Source of the DNA: Prolixibacteraceae bacterium JC049
Lineage (GTDB): Bacteria; Bacteroidota; Bacteroidia; Bacteroidales; Prolixibacteraceae
Length of the DNA: 64,000 bases
Assembly (NCBI GenBank): GCA_023369685.1
Contig: SACZ01000001.1
Coordinates: forward strand, 930,381-994,380
Direction of reading: 5' to 3'
Shown: positions 37,986 through 47,253 of the stretch, piece after piece
Numbering within the stretch: the stretch's first letter is position 1
How the letters are laid out: each line of letters starts with the position of its first letter
Program-made: the position numbers and the translations under genes
Notes under the pieces: generated by a model
Databases searched by the model: none
Told to the model about the DNA's origin: nothing
What the model saw: only the letters and a program-made list of their open reading frames with translations

Positions 37986-38507
37986 TTAGACGTTGTATTT
38001 GTTCATCAAATAATCATGTAATTCTGTCTCATTATTCAATGCGCCTTTCAATAGGCTGGCTGCAATCCCATCTAAAGTGTACAATAGAAACTGGGCTTCC
38101 ATTTCCGGATTCGAATAGTCAAGAGCAGTAAAAGCTTCCGTTAATCTGTCCATTAAAGGTTGCATCTTTTTAGAATGATCATATTCCAATTCCCATTTCA
38201 ATTTGTATTGTAGTTTCCAGAATTCGAAATCATCTCCTTTTATCCTGAAAGGTAGTTCAAGTGTTCTTTTTAAAATCTGCTGAGGCGTTTCTGCACTCAA
38301 AATAGGGTAAAATAATTTCTTCGATTTTTCTTCTCCCTCAACCAGAATAGCCTGCAGTAAGCCCTCTTTGTTTTTGAAATGCTTGAATATAAGTCCTTCA
38401 GAAACTTTTGCTTGCTTGGCTACTTTACTGGTAGAACAGGCATGAAAACCAGTACAAGTAAATAGCTTAAGCGCTGCTTGAATTATATTATTTTTCTTTT
38501 CAGTCAT
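37986..38507 (-). CDS. TetR/AcrR-family transcriptional regulator
   Basis: A 173-residue regulator. An open frame extends to 38561, but the ATG at 38507 is preferred because it begins the usual TetR N-terminus (MTEKKNNIIQAALKLF) and leaves the palindromic operator outside the coding region. The DNA-binding domain covers about 5-50 (CSTSKVAKQAKVSEGLIFKHFKNKEGLLQAIL). The C-terminal ligand-binding part is helical with no recognised subfamily. It probably represses itself and the SDR/hydrolase pair downstream through the two matching palindromes. The inducer is unknown. Confidence 0.88.
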   Translation of the reverse strand: MTEKKNNIIQAALKLFTCTGFHACSTSKVAKQAKVSEGLIFKHFKNKEGLLQAILVEGEEKSKKLFYPILSAETPQQILKRTLELPFRIKGDDFEFWKLQYKLKWELEYDHSKKMQPLMDRLTEAFTALDYSNPEMEAQFLLYTLDGIAASLLKGALNNETELHDYLMNKYNV

Positions 38508-38513
38508 GTGTGT

Positions 38514-38529
38514 AAGTGAGTAATCACTT
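38514..38529. promoter_or_regulatory. probable TetR autoregulatory operator
   Basis: AAGTGAGTAATCACTT is an exact palindrome with arms AAGTGA / TCACTT around GTAA, 7 nt upstream of the chosen tetR ATG. The same arm sequence recurs before the SDR gene. Confidence 0.6.
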
Positions 38530-38716
38530 GCAAAGATTAAAATAAAAATCGAATTCTGCAAAAAGTTGTTAAATCGTGGCCAATTCTCAATTAATGATTA
38601 CCAGTTCTCAAATAATCTTGAATGAAACAGCTGATCTTTAGAGATTCACAGTGCAAAAAGAAATTTACAGGCTATGTGAAGCGACCGCTTCGATAGTGAA
38701 ACGATAACTTGAAATT

Positions 38717-40156
38717 ATGATAATGTGGGGAAGAAATGCATGGACAATGGGGATTGTTGTGCTTTTGCTGGTATGCCCTGTGTTTGTAGCACATTGCCAG
38801 TTAAGCAAGAAAGAGAGCTTAAAAGAGAGACTATTATCAGAATTGAAAAGAGAGAGAGAATTAGGATACAAAAAGATATGTGAAGATGGATTTCGTTATC
38901 CTGTCGGCAACTCTATGGATTACGTTAAGAAGGAGCAGAATCAGCTACTTCGTATAAGTGGGGTTCCGGCAGGTTTAGCTTTATTGGGAGCTTACTCTTG
39001 GAGTAACCGGGAATCTATAAAGAAACTTCGAGATAGGTATTATCCTAAGTTTAGGTACAACTTGGACGATTACCTGCAGTATGCGCCAGCTGTTGCAGTT
39101 TACGGATTGAATTTAGTTGGAGTAAAAGGGAAGCATGATGTGTTATATGCTTCGAAAGCCTTTGCTATAGCATGTTTGCTGAACTCGACGATTGTTAACA
39201 CAATGAAACAATCAATTAATGTTGCGCGTCCCGATGGAAGCAATAACAATAGCTTCCCATCGGGGCATACAGCAACGGCATTTATGACTGCCACTTTTTT
39301 ACATAAAGAGTATGGACAGCATAAACCATTTTATTCGTTTTTGGGATACTCAGCAGCTTCTGCTGTGGGAATAATGCGAATGTTGAATAATGTACACTGG
39401 ATGCCAGATGTACTGGTGGGAGCAGGAATTGGAATTTTGTCTACTCAATTGGCTTATGCTGTCGCAGATAAAATTTTTACTCCAAGAAGAAGAATGGAGC
39501 CAGAGGCAAATCCGTTTCGGATAATAAATAATGAGCGGCAAGTGTTTTTCATTGTTAAAACAGGAGTTGCGAATCCCGTTTCTCGCTTATTGACCGGTTC
39601 GGATGGACTACAAGCTTCACCAGGTTTTGTCTCCAGTATCGAAGGCGGATACTATTTTAAGAAATGGTTAGGTTTAGGTGTACAACTTAATGTGTCATCT
39701 TTCAATGTAAACAGTGATAAATTGTATCTCGACTCATCCATAAGTCACAATATTGCATCTGTAAATACTCAAGCTTTTGGATCGTCTTACTTCTTAATTG
39801 GTCCCTATTTCAATTGGTCGTTGCCCCGGAGGTGGTCGCTTACCATGAATGTAAATGGAGGTGTTTCGTTGGGAGCACCAGGTGCTATTACTGCAACATT
39901 GAAAAGAGATAATGGTTCTGGAATGACACAAGAGCTGAGTCGATTTACACCAAGTGATGCTTTTGCATGGGGAGTTGGTTTGAATATCCGTAAGAGAATA
40001 AATAAAAGTATCGCACTGGGTGCGTATGCCAACTATTTTAATAATCGACCATACATGCAAGTGGATAGTTTTAAAGATGGAAGGTGGGAAACGGATATCC
40101 ATAAAATGAACTTGTCGTTAATCAGTTTTGGAGTTTCTGTTACAGCTTTTCTGTGA
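38717..40156 (+). CDS. PAP2-family phosphatase fused to a C-terminal barrel-like domain
   Basis: A secreted protein (signal MGIVVLLLVCPVFVAHC) of 479 residues. Residues about 60-260 are a PAP2 acid phosphatase: KQSINVARP (C1), SFPSGHTA (C2, about 180-187) and RMLNNVHWMPDVL (C3, with R, H and D). The typical role is removal of phosphate from lipid phosphates such as undecaprenyl-PP or phosphatidylglycerol-P. Residues about 270-479 are a beta-rich region of alternating aromatic strands ending in SFGVSVTAFL, like a small outer-membrane barrel. The combination suggests an outer-membrane or periplasmic phosphatase. No clear operon partners. Confidence 0.82.
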   Translation: MIMWGRNAWTMGIVVLLLVCPVFVAHCQLSKKESLKERLLSELKRERELGYKKICEDGFRYPVGNSMDYVKKEQNQLLRISGVPAGLALLGAYSWSNRESIKKLRDRYYPKFRYNLDDYLQYAPAVAVYGLNLVGVKGKHDVLYASKAFAIACLLNSTIVNTMKQSINVARPDGSNNNSFPSGHTATAFMTATFLHKEYGQHKPFYSFLGYSAASAVGIMRMLNNVHWMPDVLVGAGIGILSTQLAYAVADKIFTPRRRMEPEANPFRIINNERQVFFIVKTGVANPVSRLLTGSDGLQASPGFVSSIEGGYYFKKWLGLGVQLNVSSFNVNSDKLYLDSSISHNIASVNTQAFGSSYFLIGPYFNWSLPRRWSLTMNVNGGVSLGAPGAITATLKRDNGSGMTQELSRFTPSDAFAWGVGLNIRKRINKSIALGAYANYFNNRPYMQVDSFKDGRWETDIHKMNLSLISFGVSVTAFL

Positions 40157-40387
40157 GTATTGAGAGTCTAAAATCATAGTAGGAATAATAAAAACAGAGT
40201 TTTAGCATGCGTAACACATACTTGAATTGTCATCTATATGTGGAAAGCTTATGACGAGATGAAAACATAATTGTATCCATTGATAACATCAGTATTGACG
40301 ATCTAATTATTGGAAATGAATGAACAATAAATAGTGTGTTTGGCAGTTTGAAAATTCTAGGATAATAGCATAGGAGATCAAAAGGTG

Positions 40388-41449
40388 ATGCAAATGAAGT
40401 TTAAAAGAAAGTACATAGGAATTTTAATACTGCTGTTTTTATGGCTACTGGTTTTTGCAGATCATATGCCCGACAGTGCTGTTTTAGGGGGAATTATTGC
40501 AACAGCTCGCGTATCCATAATGGCTTTTGGGTATTTTATTTTCAAACATTTTTATTTGAAACCGAATTCACCCAGAAGAAATCTGCGGTTGATGACTGCA
40601 TTTATTGTGTTGGGGTGCATAATGGGAAGTACCGAAGTTCTGAGTGATGTTTGGTTGGAACCAATGTTTGGAGTTGAACATCCAGAGCACTCCTATCACG
40701 AGGAGCATGAACCATTTTGGTTAGAGGTGTTTTTTTCTATGTTTATGGGGAGTATGCTAATCGGAATTACAATGGTTGTAAGTTGGGCACTTTTGTTGTA
40801 CGAAAAGACCAAGAAAGACGAATTAGCCATCTCACAACTGGAAACATTGAAGAAAGAGGCTGAACTCAATGAATTGAAGAATCAATTGAATCCTCATTTT
40901 CTATTCAATGCACTTAGTAATATCTATTCCATTGCCTATTTAGGAGAGAAGGAAACTCCAAATAAAATCATGCAACTTTCTAAGATTTTACGGTATGTAA
41001 TTTACGAGACAGATGTAGAAAAGATAGAGTTGATGCGTGAAATTGAAAATATCAATTACTATTTGGAATTTCAACGTTTTAAACTGAATGAACTACAGCC
41101 AATTGAATTTAACTATGCCGATTGCAATCAGGCTTTGAAAGTTGCTCCGATGTTGTTGTTGCCTTTTATCGAAAATGCATTTAAACATAGTCAGTTAGCG
41201 GTGGAAAAGAATGCGTGGATAAAGATCGATTTAAGGAACGATGGCAACAATTTGTTTTATAAGATAGAAAATACCATTTCAGTTAATAAGAAGCCCGAGT
41301 TGCTGGGAATAGGTGGTGTTGGAATGGAGAATGTAAAGAAACGCTTAGAGTTACTATATCCCGATCGATATAAGTTAGATATAAATATTGAAGATAGAGC
41401 TGAAGGGCCATCTGTATATTGTGTATTGTTGGAAATCGATTTATCATGA
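40388..41449 (+). CDS. LytS-type sensor histidine kinase with His-rich extracytoplasmic loop
   Basis: A 353-residue kinase of the His_kinase (PF06580) type. Four membrane segments lie at about 9-25, 33-55, 69-87 and 115-140. Between the third and fourth is a short loop, VEHPEHSYHEEHEPF (about 96-110), with four histidines and several glutamates; by the positive-inside rule it faces the periplasm and could bind metal. The kinase core has QLNPHFLFNALSNIYS with the phospho-acceptor histidine, PFIENAFKHS (N box) and GVGMENVKKRL (G box). ATG 40388 is preferred over the GTG 3 nt earlier. Its stop overlaps the response-regulator start (ATGA), so the two are translationally coupled. Confidence 0.88.
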   Translation: MQMKFKRKYIGILILLFLWLLVFADHMPDSAVLGGIIATARVSIMAFGYFIFKHFYLKPNSPRRNLRLMTAFIVLGCIMGSTEVLSDVWLEPMFGVEHPEHSYHEEHEPFWLEVFFSMFMGSMLIGITMVVSWALLLYEKTKKDELAISQLETLKKEAELNELKNQLNPHFLFNALSNIYSIAYLGEKETPNKIMQLSKILRYVIYETDVEKIELMREIENINYYLEFQRFKLNELQPIEFNYADCNQALKVAPMLLLPFIENAFKHSQLAVEKNAWIKIDLRNDGNNLFYKIENTISVNKKPELLGIGGVGMENVKKRLELLYPDRYKLDINIEDRAEGPSVYCVLLEIDLS

Positions 41450-42147
41450 ATAAGTATAAATGTATAATAGTAGAAGATGAACAGCCCAATATGCGCTTAT
41501 TGGAAAGCTATGTTTCTGAATTGGAGCAGTTGGAATTGATTGGTACATTTGTGTCTCCCTTGCAGCTACTGAATTCAGATGCATTAAGAGATGCACAGAT
41601 TATTTTTCTGGATATACAAATGCCAGCAATGACCGGAATCGAGTTTTTGAAATCAATTCCGGTTGACGCACAGGTGATAATTACGACAGCTTATACCGAA
41701 TATGCATTACAGGGATACGAACTTAATGTAACAGACTATTTACTGAAGCCGATTGAGTTTTTACGCTTTGTGCAGGCTACCCAAAAAGCTATCGATCAGC
41801 TTAAGCTATTGGATGGTGTTGAAGAAAGTAAACCGGAAGCTCACATTATGCTTAAAGTGGATAAGAAGCTAATGAAATTTCAGTTAAGGGATATTGTTTA
41901 TGTTATGTCCGACTGGAATTACATTCATGTGTTCACTCAAAAGGGAAAGCATGTGGTACTTAGCTCTATGAAAGCAATGGAGCGACAGTTAAATGGAAAT
42001 AACTTTTGCCGGGTACATCAATCTTATTTGGTAAATATGGATTATTTCGAATTTATCGAAGGGAATCAGATTTCTGTGGGAGGTAGCTTGATTCAAGTAA
42101 GTAGAAGATATAAAGAGCAGTTGATGAAATTCATTAGTGGAGCTTAA
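41446..42147 (+). CDS. LytTR-family response regulator
   Basis: A 233-residue two-domain regulator. The receiver domain (about 1-120) has the acidic pair VEDEQ, phospho-acceptor D56 in IIFLDIQMPAMTG, the conserved Thr in VIITTAYTEYA and the Lys in DYLLKPIEF. The LytTR DNA-binding domain (about 135-230) includes DIVYVMSDWNYIHVFT and FCRVHQSYLVN. The ATG at 41446 overlaps the kinase stop. Expected to bind direct repeats upstream of target genes; likely targets are nearby membrane genes (inference). Confidence 0.93.
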   Translation: MNKYKCIIVEDEQPNMRLLESYVSELEQLELIGTFVSPLQLLNSDALRDAQIIFLDIQMPAMTGIEFLKSIPVDAQVIITTAYTEYALQGYELNVTDYLLKPIEFLRFVQATQKAIDQLKLLDGVEESKPEAHIMLKVDKKLMKFQLRDIVYVMSDWNYIHVFTQKGKHVVLSSMKAMERQLNGNNFCRVHQSYLVNMDYFEFIEGNQISVGGSLIQVSRRYKEQLMKFISGA

Positions 42148-42183
42148 CTTTTTACTTATAAGTTTAGACACATATAGAAGAGG

Positions 42184-42339
42184 ATGAAGGATAGGGGAAA
42201 TAAAAAGAAGGACGTGGCTCATTGGGGATTGATTCTTTTGTATTTCATTGCTTTAATAATTATTGGATTTGTCCTGCTGATACTGTATTTGAATATTTCA
42301 TTTAGTCAGGTAGCTGAATGGCTATTGCAGTTGGTTTAA
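42184..42339 (+). CDS. 51-residue single-pass membrane peptide
   Basis: ATG at 42184, TAA at 42337-42339. The first 10 residues are very basic (MKDRGNKKKD), followed by a membrane segment (about 15-37, GLILLYFIALIIIGFVLLIL) and a short tail ending in a tryptophan-containing amphipathic stretch (VAEWLLQLV). Codon use is ordinary and the frame is unbroken. It begins 37 nt after the LytTR stop on the same strand. No family recognised. It could be a small partner or output of the two-component system. Confidence 0.55.
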   Translation: MKDRGNKKKDVAHWGLILLYFIALIIIGFVLLILYLNISFSQVAEWLLQLV

Positions 42340-42433
42340 ACACAGTATTGTAATCTCTTTTTATGAAGACAGATTGAGAAAATTGTCTTCAGTACGTAAT
42401 TGCATTTATTGAAGGCTAATAGTGTTTTTTTCG

Positions 42434-43654
42434 ATGAAAAAAGTTTCATTGCTTCTAATTGCTATGCTCTTTTTGCAGCATATGTTTGCTCAGCAAATAC
42501 TTTACCCTGAATCCAATCCTGTAATGCGCTCTATTGCCAATACCAACTGGTTTTGGGGAAATAGAATAACGCTTTCTTCCCAAGCTTATCAAAAACAGAG
42601 TATCGATGCAGTTGTGATAAACCGGGCCATTGGTTTAAACCTGCAAAATCACTTGTTTTATTTAGAAGGTATTACGGCGGGTTGGCGAAAGCATCAGTTT
42701 GTAACCGAAGAATCGGATTTCAATTTTCAGATGGGTATACATCAGCTGTTTTATCAATTAAAACTGGAAAAAAGTAAACTGAATATTGGCGTGATACAAA
42801 CTGATTTAGCTGATCAATATGCCATAAATGAGCGAATTATTGGAGGGAAGTATCAATTGAAAAGCAACAGTTGGCAATATAGTTTGTTTGCCGGGTGCGT
42901 AACCGATTACTTTTCGAAATATGGAGACCTGGGAGTATCTAACCGTTTTTTCGATCTTTATGAAGTATATGAACCCATTGGTCTGGATGATCAGTTGTTT
43001 GCAAATAATGTGGTAGGTAGTTCATTTCAATATAACTGGGGTGAACGAAATCAAAGCTGTTCTGGTTCTAAAATACCTTATATCGAAGAGTCTTCATTGT
43101 TCAGTCAGATAAATAGCAGAGGAAATAAAGTAGGAGCCCTCTGTTATTCCGAATGGGGAAGCAATACCAGTCTGCCATTTATACAGGTTGGTGCATTTGC
43201 TTCCCTTTTATTACCTGGTAAATTAAGAGGGAATACTTTAGTGTTATATCAATCAGAGAAAAATAATAAAGCTTGGGTATATCAATTTCGATTGGAAAAA
43301 TCGATGAAAATAGCCCAAAGTGAACTGTTGATAAAAACACAATTTAGCAAGTTGATAAAAATGGATGGTAAAGCTAAATTATTGAATCGTTTTTGGCATT
43401 CTAGTTTTGGAGGAAGGACAGTGCCATATGGCTTATTCAATATGTTCAATATTCAATTGAAGCAGCGTCGTAGTCATTTTGGGATAGAATATATTGTAGA
43501 AAACAGTAATCAAAAATATAAGGAGATAAATGGAAAAATTAAGCGGAAATTATCCACGCGAATTCATCTGAACACAAAGTTAGGAATGACTAAACACCAG
43601 AAGATGTTAAATGCTTCGTGGTTGGCTCAAGTGGGAGTTCAGTATTTTTTGTAA
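42434..43654 (+). CDS. putative outer-membrane beta-barrel protein, function unknown
   Basis: A 406-residue protein with a clear signal peptide (MKKVSLLLIAMLFLQHMFAQ); the ATG at 42434 is chosen over an upstream GTG for this reason. The mature part has regularly spaced aromatic, polar-alternating strands (for example HLFYLEGITAG and SWQYSLFAGC), and the last residues WLAQVGVQYFL end in an aromatic-hydrophobic pattern like an outer-membrane barrel terminus. I recognise no family. It follows the LytS/LytTR pair and the small membrane peptide on the same strand and could be regulated by them. Confidence 0.55.
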   Translation: MKKVSLLLIAMLFLQHMFAQQILYPESNPVMRSIANTNWFWGNRITLSSQAYQKQSIDAVVINRAIGLNLQNHLFYLEGITAGWRKHQFVTEESDFNFQMGIHQLFYQLKLEKSKLNIGVIQTDLADQYAINERIIGGKYQLKSNSWQYSLFAGCVTDYFSKYGDLGVSNRFFDLYEVYEPIGLDDQLFANNVVGSSFQYNWGERNQSCSGSKIPYIEESSLFSQINSRGNKVGALCYSEWGSNTSLPFIQVGAFASLLLPGKLRGNTLVLYQSEKNNKAWVYQFRLEKSMKIAQSELLIKTQFSKLIKMDGKAKLLNRFWHSSFGGRTVPYGLFNMFNIQLKQRRSHFGIEYIVENSNQKYKEINGKIKRKLSTRIHLNTKLGMTKHQKMLNASWLAQVGVQYFL

Positions 43655-43752
43655 AATAAATTTTAACAATCAGATTTTCATATGAGGTGGTTGACGAATA
43701 ATGAGTAGTTGGATGCAAAAAACAACATAACATGGCTATGTATGATTTTACA

Positions 43753-43784
43753 TTCGGCAACTATTCATAGTCTTTCTATATTTG
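43753..43784 (+). promoter_or_regulatory. promoter for the membrane AraC regulator
   Basis: TATATTTG at 43777-43784 matches the -7 consensus exactly, and TTCG at 43753-43756 lies 20 nt upstream near the -33 TTTG position. The leader to the ATG at 43829 is about 38 nt. Confidence 0.45.
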
Positions 43785-43828
43785 TGCCCAGTTAAGTTGA
43801 AAAAACAAACCAATACCAATCTGATAGT

Positions 43829-45004
43829 ATGATAGAAGTATTTAAACTGTTTCCCTTGTTTGGGACAATTGTAGGCGTTGTCTTTGCTTTGTATTTCTGT
43901 TTCAATAAGAATATTCATAAGGGGAATTCAAATGCACGTTACTATTTAGCAACAGCTCTGTTTTTGACTTCTTGTAATCTAATGACTTGGTTGTTTGATG
44001 ATTGCTTAAATTTTTCTTGGTTGGTTTATTTAGTGTATCAGTTTGTTGGATTTGTTTATTTGCTTTATGCTAAAAGCTTATTGGATTTAGATATTAATAG
44101 GAAAAAGTGGTTCTGCGCAATAGGTATTATTAGTCTGTTGCACCTAATTATTATAGCTGAATACAAAGAGATTCTAATCGATTTTGCAACAGATGATTAT
44201 AACAAAGTTTCTTTTGGAGATTTATTGATTGTTCTCGATTATTTTATGGTCTATGGCTTGAATGTGTTCAGTGTTTATTGGGTATATAAAAAGGTGAAAA
44301 ACAGGTCGCTTGAATCAATAAATAAGGACGATAGGTTGCATTGGGTTTGGATCAAAAAGGTATTTGGTTCAATTAGCTTAATTTATTTTGGAGCTGTTTC
44401 TCTTTTAGCTGTAACTGTTGTTATGGAAATTTTATTCAATCAGGCATTGCTGGCAATTGAAATGAATAGAGCTACTCAATTAGTATATAACTTAGTTATA
44501 AAGGTGTTGTCTTACGATAGGGTTGAAATGGTGATAACAAGTATCTTTATATTCTCAATTGCGGCATGGTCCATTAAAATTCCTGTTTTTGCTTCCTATC
44601 AATTACCCAATAGTCAACCTAAGCCAGTTAAGAAATATGCCAAGTCGACATTAAAAGATGAGCAAGGAGAAGATATTTGGGAACAGGTAAAGACATTAAT
44701 GGATGAAAAACATTTATACCGAACTCCGACTTTAAGACTAACCGATGTGGCCAATGAAATAGGAAAACCACTGCCTCATGTTTCACAAGTAATCAATGAA
44801 AAAACCAGCATGTCTTTTCTCGATTTTATCAATGAATATCGGGTAAACGAAGCCAAGGAATTAATCGGTAGTGAGAAGTCAGAAGTGCTCACCATTTTGG
44901 CCATTGCTTACGAGGTTGGTTTCAATAGTAAAACTTCATTCTATAATTCTTTTAAAAAAGTTACTGGTACTACTCCTTCAGAATATAAGAAGAGTCTTAT
45001 CTAA
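43829..45004 (+). CDS. membrane-bound AraC-family transcriptional regulator
   Basis: A 391-residue regulator. The N-terminal half has about six to seven hydrophobic segments (for example LFPLFGTIVGVVFALYFC), so it resides in the inner membrane. Residues about 285-391 are an AraC DNA-binding domain: LTDVANEIGKPLPHVSQVIN (first HTH), FLDFINEYRVNEAKELI, ILAIAYEVGFNSKTSFYNSF (second HTH) and TTPSEYKKS. Regulators of this layout respond to membrane or extracellular signals; the signal is unknown. Likely monocistronic, with its own promoter. Confidence 0.88.
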   Translation: MIEVFKLFPLFGTIVGVVFALYFCFNKNIHKGNSNARYYLATALFLTSCNLMTWLFDDCLNFSWLVYLVYQFVGFVYLLYAKSLLDLDINRKKWFCAIGIISLLHLIIIAEYKEILIDFATDDYNKVSFGDLLIVLDYFMVYGLNVFSVYWVYKKVKNRSLESINKDDRLHWVWIKKVFGSISLIYFGAVSLLAVTVVMEILFNQALLAIEMNRATQLVYNLVIKVLSYDRVEMVITSIFIFSIAAWSIKIPVFASYQLPNSQPKPVKKYAKSTLKDEQGEDIWEQVKTLMDEKHLYRTPTLRLTDVANEIGKPLPHVSQVINEKTSMSFLDFINEYRVNEAKELIGSEKSEVLTILAIAYEVGFNSKTSFYNSFKKVTGTTPSEYKKSLI

Positions 45005-45044
45005 TATTTGCTAACTTTAAGCTGTTCGAAATAAAACAGAAATT

Positions 45045-45407
45045 ATGGCAGCCAAGTACAATCAAGACGAACGTATTGCGAAAATGACATTTGCATCGGT
45101 GTATCCCCACTATGTTACTAAAGTGGAAAAGAAGGGGAGAACCAAAGAAGAATTGCATGAAGTAATTGAATGGTTAACAGGTTACAATGTTGAGAAATTG
45201 CAACAGCTTATAGAGCAAGAAGTAACTTTCGAGGCATTTTTCGGCGAAGCACAGTTAAATAGTAATGTGCATCTAATCACCGGTGTGATTTGTGGCTATC
45301 GGGTAGAAGAAATTGAAACTCCATTAACGCAGCAGGTGCGCTACCTCGATAAGTTGGTTGATGAGCTAGCCAAAGGTCGTAAAATGGAAAAGATACTTAG
45401 AAGCTAA
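45045..45407 (+). CDS. DUF2200 family protein
   Basis: A 120-residue soluble protein. Residues 10-70 ([34 protein letters not shown]) and the ending [19 protein letters not shown] are the signature of DUF2200. Members are small cytoplasmic proteins without an assigned activity. The gene's last 4 nt overlap the 3' end of the convergent DUF3267 gene. Confidence 0.85.
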   Translation: MAAKYNQDERIAKMTFASVYPHYVTKVEKKGRTKEELHEVIEWLTGYNVEKLQQLIEQEVTFEAFFGEAQLNSNVHLITGVICGYRVEEIETPLTQQVRYLDKLVDELAKGRKMEKILRS

Positions 45408-46027
45408 TTCTGAATATAGAAATAGGTTTCTCCTTTCGCTTTGTCGTCGTAAGTAACAATGCCTTTGTGTTTATTGCTTTGCATATAATTTAGTAGCGCA
45501 AAATCGCCACTACAGAACAGGTTGTGTACAGTAATGAAGGTAATGATTGTCAATAACAGGTTATTGCTGATCAATGGTATTAAAGCCAGTCCTGTAATAA
45601 TTACGAATAGAAAAGGAAACAGAGCCACTACTTTGAATTCCTTTAGGTTGATAACACTTTTGTCGGAAATGGCAGCAAAGTAGAGCTTCTTTATGTTGGC
45701 AAAGAATGAGATGTTTCTTGCTCCCACCAATCGATAGCCCAACGCATGGAGTAATTCATGAAATGGAATAAACAAGAATACGAGCCCTATTCCCAATAAG
45801 CAATAAAGTAGGCCGGATCCAATGGTAATTTTATCCTGAAGAAAGGAAATGGTAAAGAAAAACGATAGTATGGGGAGTGGTGCTATCAGACACCCCAGAA
45901 ACAGGTAACTGTAAAAGCTTTTGTTGGTTTTATTCTTTTCCGTTAAGAATACCATCAAGTCGTTATGCTTTAGTTTGTCAATTAAAACATAACCACTATT
46001 TTCTAATTCATTGGGTTGAATATTCAT
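45404..46027 (-). CDS. DUF3267-family putative membrane metalloprotease
   Basis: A 207-residue protein with four membrane segments (about 40-66, 73-95, 127-150, 155-180) and a zinc-protease HExxH motif in the second segment, [15 protein letters not shown]. This is the DUF3267 layout, thought to be a membrane-embedded metalloprotease; substrate unknown. It lies 6 nt downstream of the 5'-nucleotidase gene on the same strand, so the two are probably cotranscribed. Confidence 0.75.
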   Translation of the reverse strand: MNIQPNELENSGYVLIDKLKHNDLMVFLTEKNKTNKSFYSYLFLGCLIAPLPILSFFFTISFLQDKITIGSGLLYCLLGIGLVFLFIPFHELLHALGYRLVGARNISFFANIKKLYFAAISDKSVINLKEFKVVALFPFLFVIITGLALIPLISNNLLLTIITFITVHNLFCSGDFALLNYMQSNKHKGIVTYDDKAKGETYFYIQN

Positions 46028-46033
46028 CTTCTT

Positions 46034-46975
46034 TTAGCTTTTAATGGGCATATTATTCGAAATACCAAAGGGAATATGAACCATTGGAATATTATTGATT
46101 TTCTTTAAGTGTACAGTCTGATCGTCGAAATACATGTGTGGTTTCAATACTTTCAGAAATCTAGCTTTTTCTATTCCTCCCAGGAAGAAAGCTTCATCCA
46201 CATTTATCTCCCATTTTTTCAATGTATTGATCATGCGTTCATGAGCCGGAGCACTTCTGGCTGTTACAATCGATGTTTTCAATATGGGTTTATAATTGGG
46301 ATCTAGTTGGGATTTCTTCTCCTCCAGTTTCTGAAAAAATGCAATTTTCTGAAAAAGATCACTCAGTGGTCCCGGATTATGCGGCTTGCGTACCTTCTCC
46401 GTTTCATTCTTATTGAATTCGTCTAAATCTCCGGTTGTCTTGTAAACCTCTTCGGCCTCATCGTCAATAATTACTCCATCGAAATCGAAGGCCAAACGAA
46501 GCTCTAAATCTTGTTCATCATCTTCAATTTCCGTTTCAATAACCTGACCAGCTGGAAAACCTACATCAATGGCATTGCGCACATCATCGCTATTGGCCGA
46601 AAGAAACAATGAAGCATTAAATGCATCGATATATTTAAATGGTGATTTGCCTGAGAAGAAAGCCGCACGTGTAATGTCCAATCCATAGTGTTTGATAGAG
46701 TTGAATACTCTTAATCCCGTTTCAGGACTGTTTTTCGAGAGTAAAACCACTTCAACAGGTTGTTGCTCGGGAAATGCATTGTTTAAGCTCAAGAATCTTC
46801 TGATGAAAGGGAATGCAACTCCTTTTTTAAGCACTGTATCTAAGTGCGATTCCTGAAATTTGCGGTACTCCACAATTCCTTTCTCTTGATAAATCTTATC
46901 CGATTCAGATAAATCAAAAAGCGCACTCGATGCAATTCCAATTACCAATTTTCTATCAATGGGGTATGCTGACAT
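46034..46975 (-). CDS. 5'-nucleotidase (NT5C1/PF06189 type)
   Basis: A 313-residue cytosolic enzyme predicted to remove phosphate from nucleoside monophosphates. Recognisable features are KLVIGIASSALFDLSESD at the N-terminus, VVLLSKNSPETGLRVFNSI, FLSANSDDV, and the HAD-like acidic core LAFDFDGVIIDDEAE followed by TARSAPAHERMI. This matches the eukaryote-like cN-I family that is sporadic in bacteria. It overlaps no neighbour and probably shares a transcript with the DUF3267 gene. Confidence 0.82.
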   Translation of the reverse strand: MSAYPIDRKLVIGIASSALFDLSESDKIYQEKGIVEYRKFQESHLDTVLKKGVAFPFIRRFLSLNNAFPEQQPVEVVLLSKNSPETGLRVFNSIKHYGLDITRAAFFSGKSPFKYIDAFNASLFLSANSDDVRNAIDVGFPAGQVIETEIEDDEQDLELRLAFDFDGVIIDDEAEEVYKTTGDLDEFNKNETEKVRKPHNPGPLSDLFQKIAFFQKLEEKKSQLDPNYKPILKTSIVTARSAPAHERMINTLKKWEINVDEAFFLGGIEKARFLKVLKPHMYFDDQTVHLKKINNIPMVHIPFGISNNMPIKS

Positions 46976-47040
46976 ATTTACCTAGTTTAAACCATTACTT
47001 CACATGCACAAATATAACAATTAAAACGGGGGGGGGAATG

Positions 47041-47230
47041 GTAGAAATGGAATCCGAAAACTGGAAAAAAGGGAGACAGGGAATTCGTTATAGAGGCGCA
47101 AGATTTTGCGTCTCGTTTTTGTGAGTCAGTAGTGAGTTATTACACAGAGTTACGCAAAGGAGCGCGAAGTTCCACAGAGAGAATATCATTTACGGAATCT
47201 GAAAACTGAAGAAAGGGATACAAGGGGTAA
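47041..47230. repeat. decayed intergenic repeat with terminator-like hairpin
   Basis: Starts with GGAATCCGAAAACTGG and contains the hairpin GAGGCGCAA / TTGCGTCTC (47093-47114) followed by TTTTT. It continues with ACGCAAAGGAGCGCGAAGTT. Related copies occur at 49255-49475 and 51660-51845, and the hairpin type also ends rlmB at 9479. No coding potential. Confidence 0.6.
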
Positions 47231-47253
47231 ATGTCAAGAGCAAATAGCATTGA

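Noticed and set aside
46930-47124. 64-codon plus-strand open frame
   Set aside because: Runs through the 5' end of the 5'-nucleotidase gene and the terminator-like repeat; not a gene.
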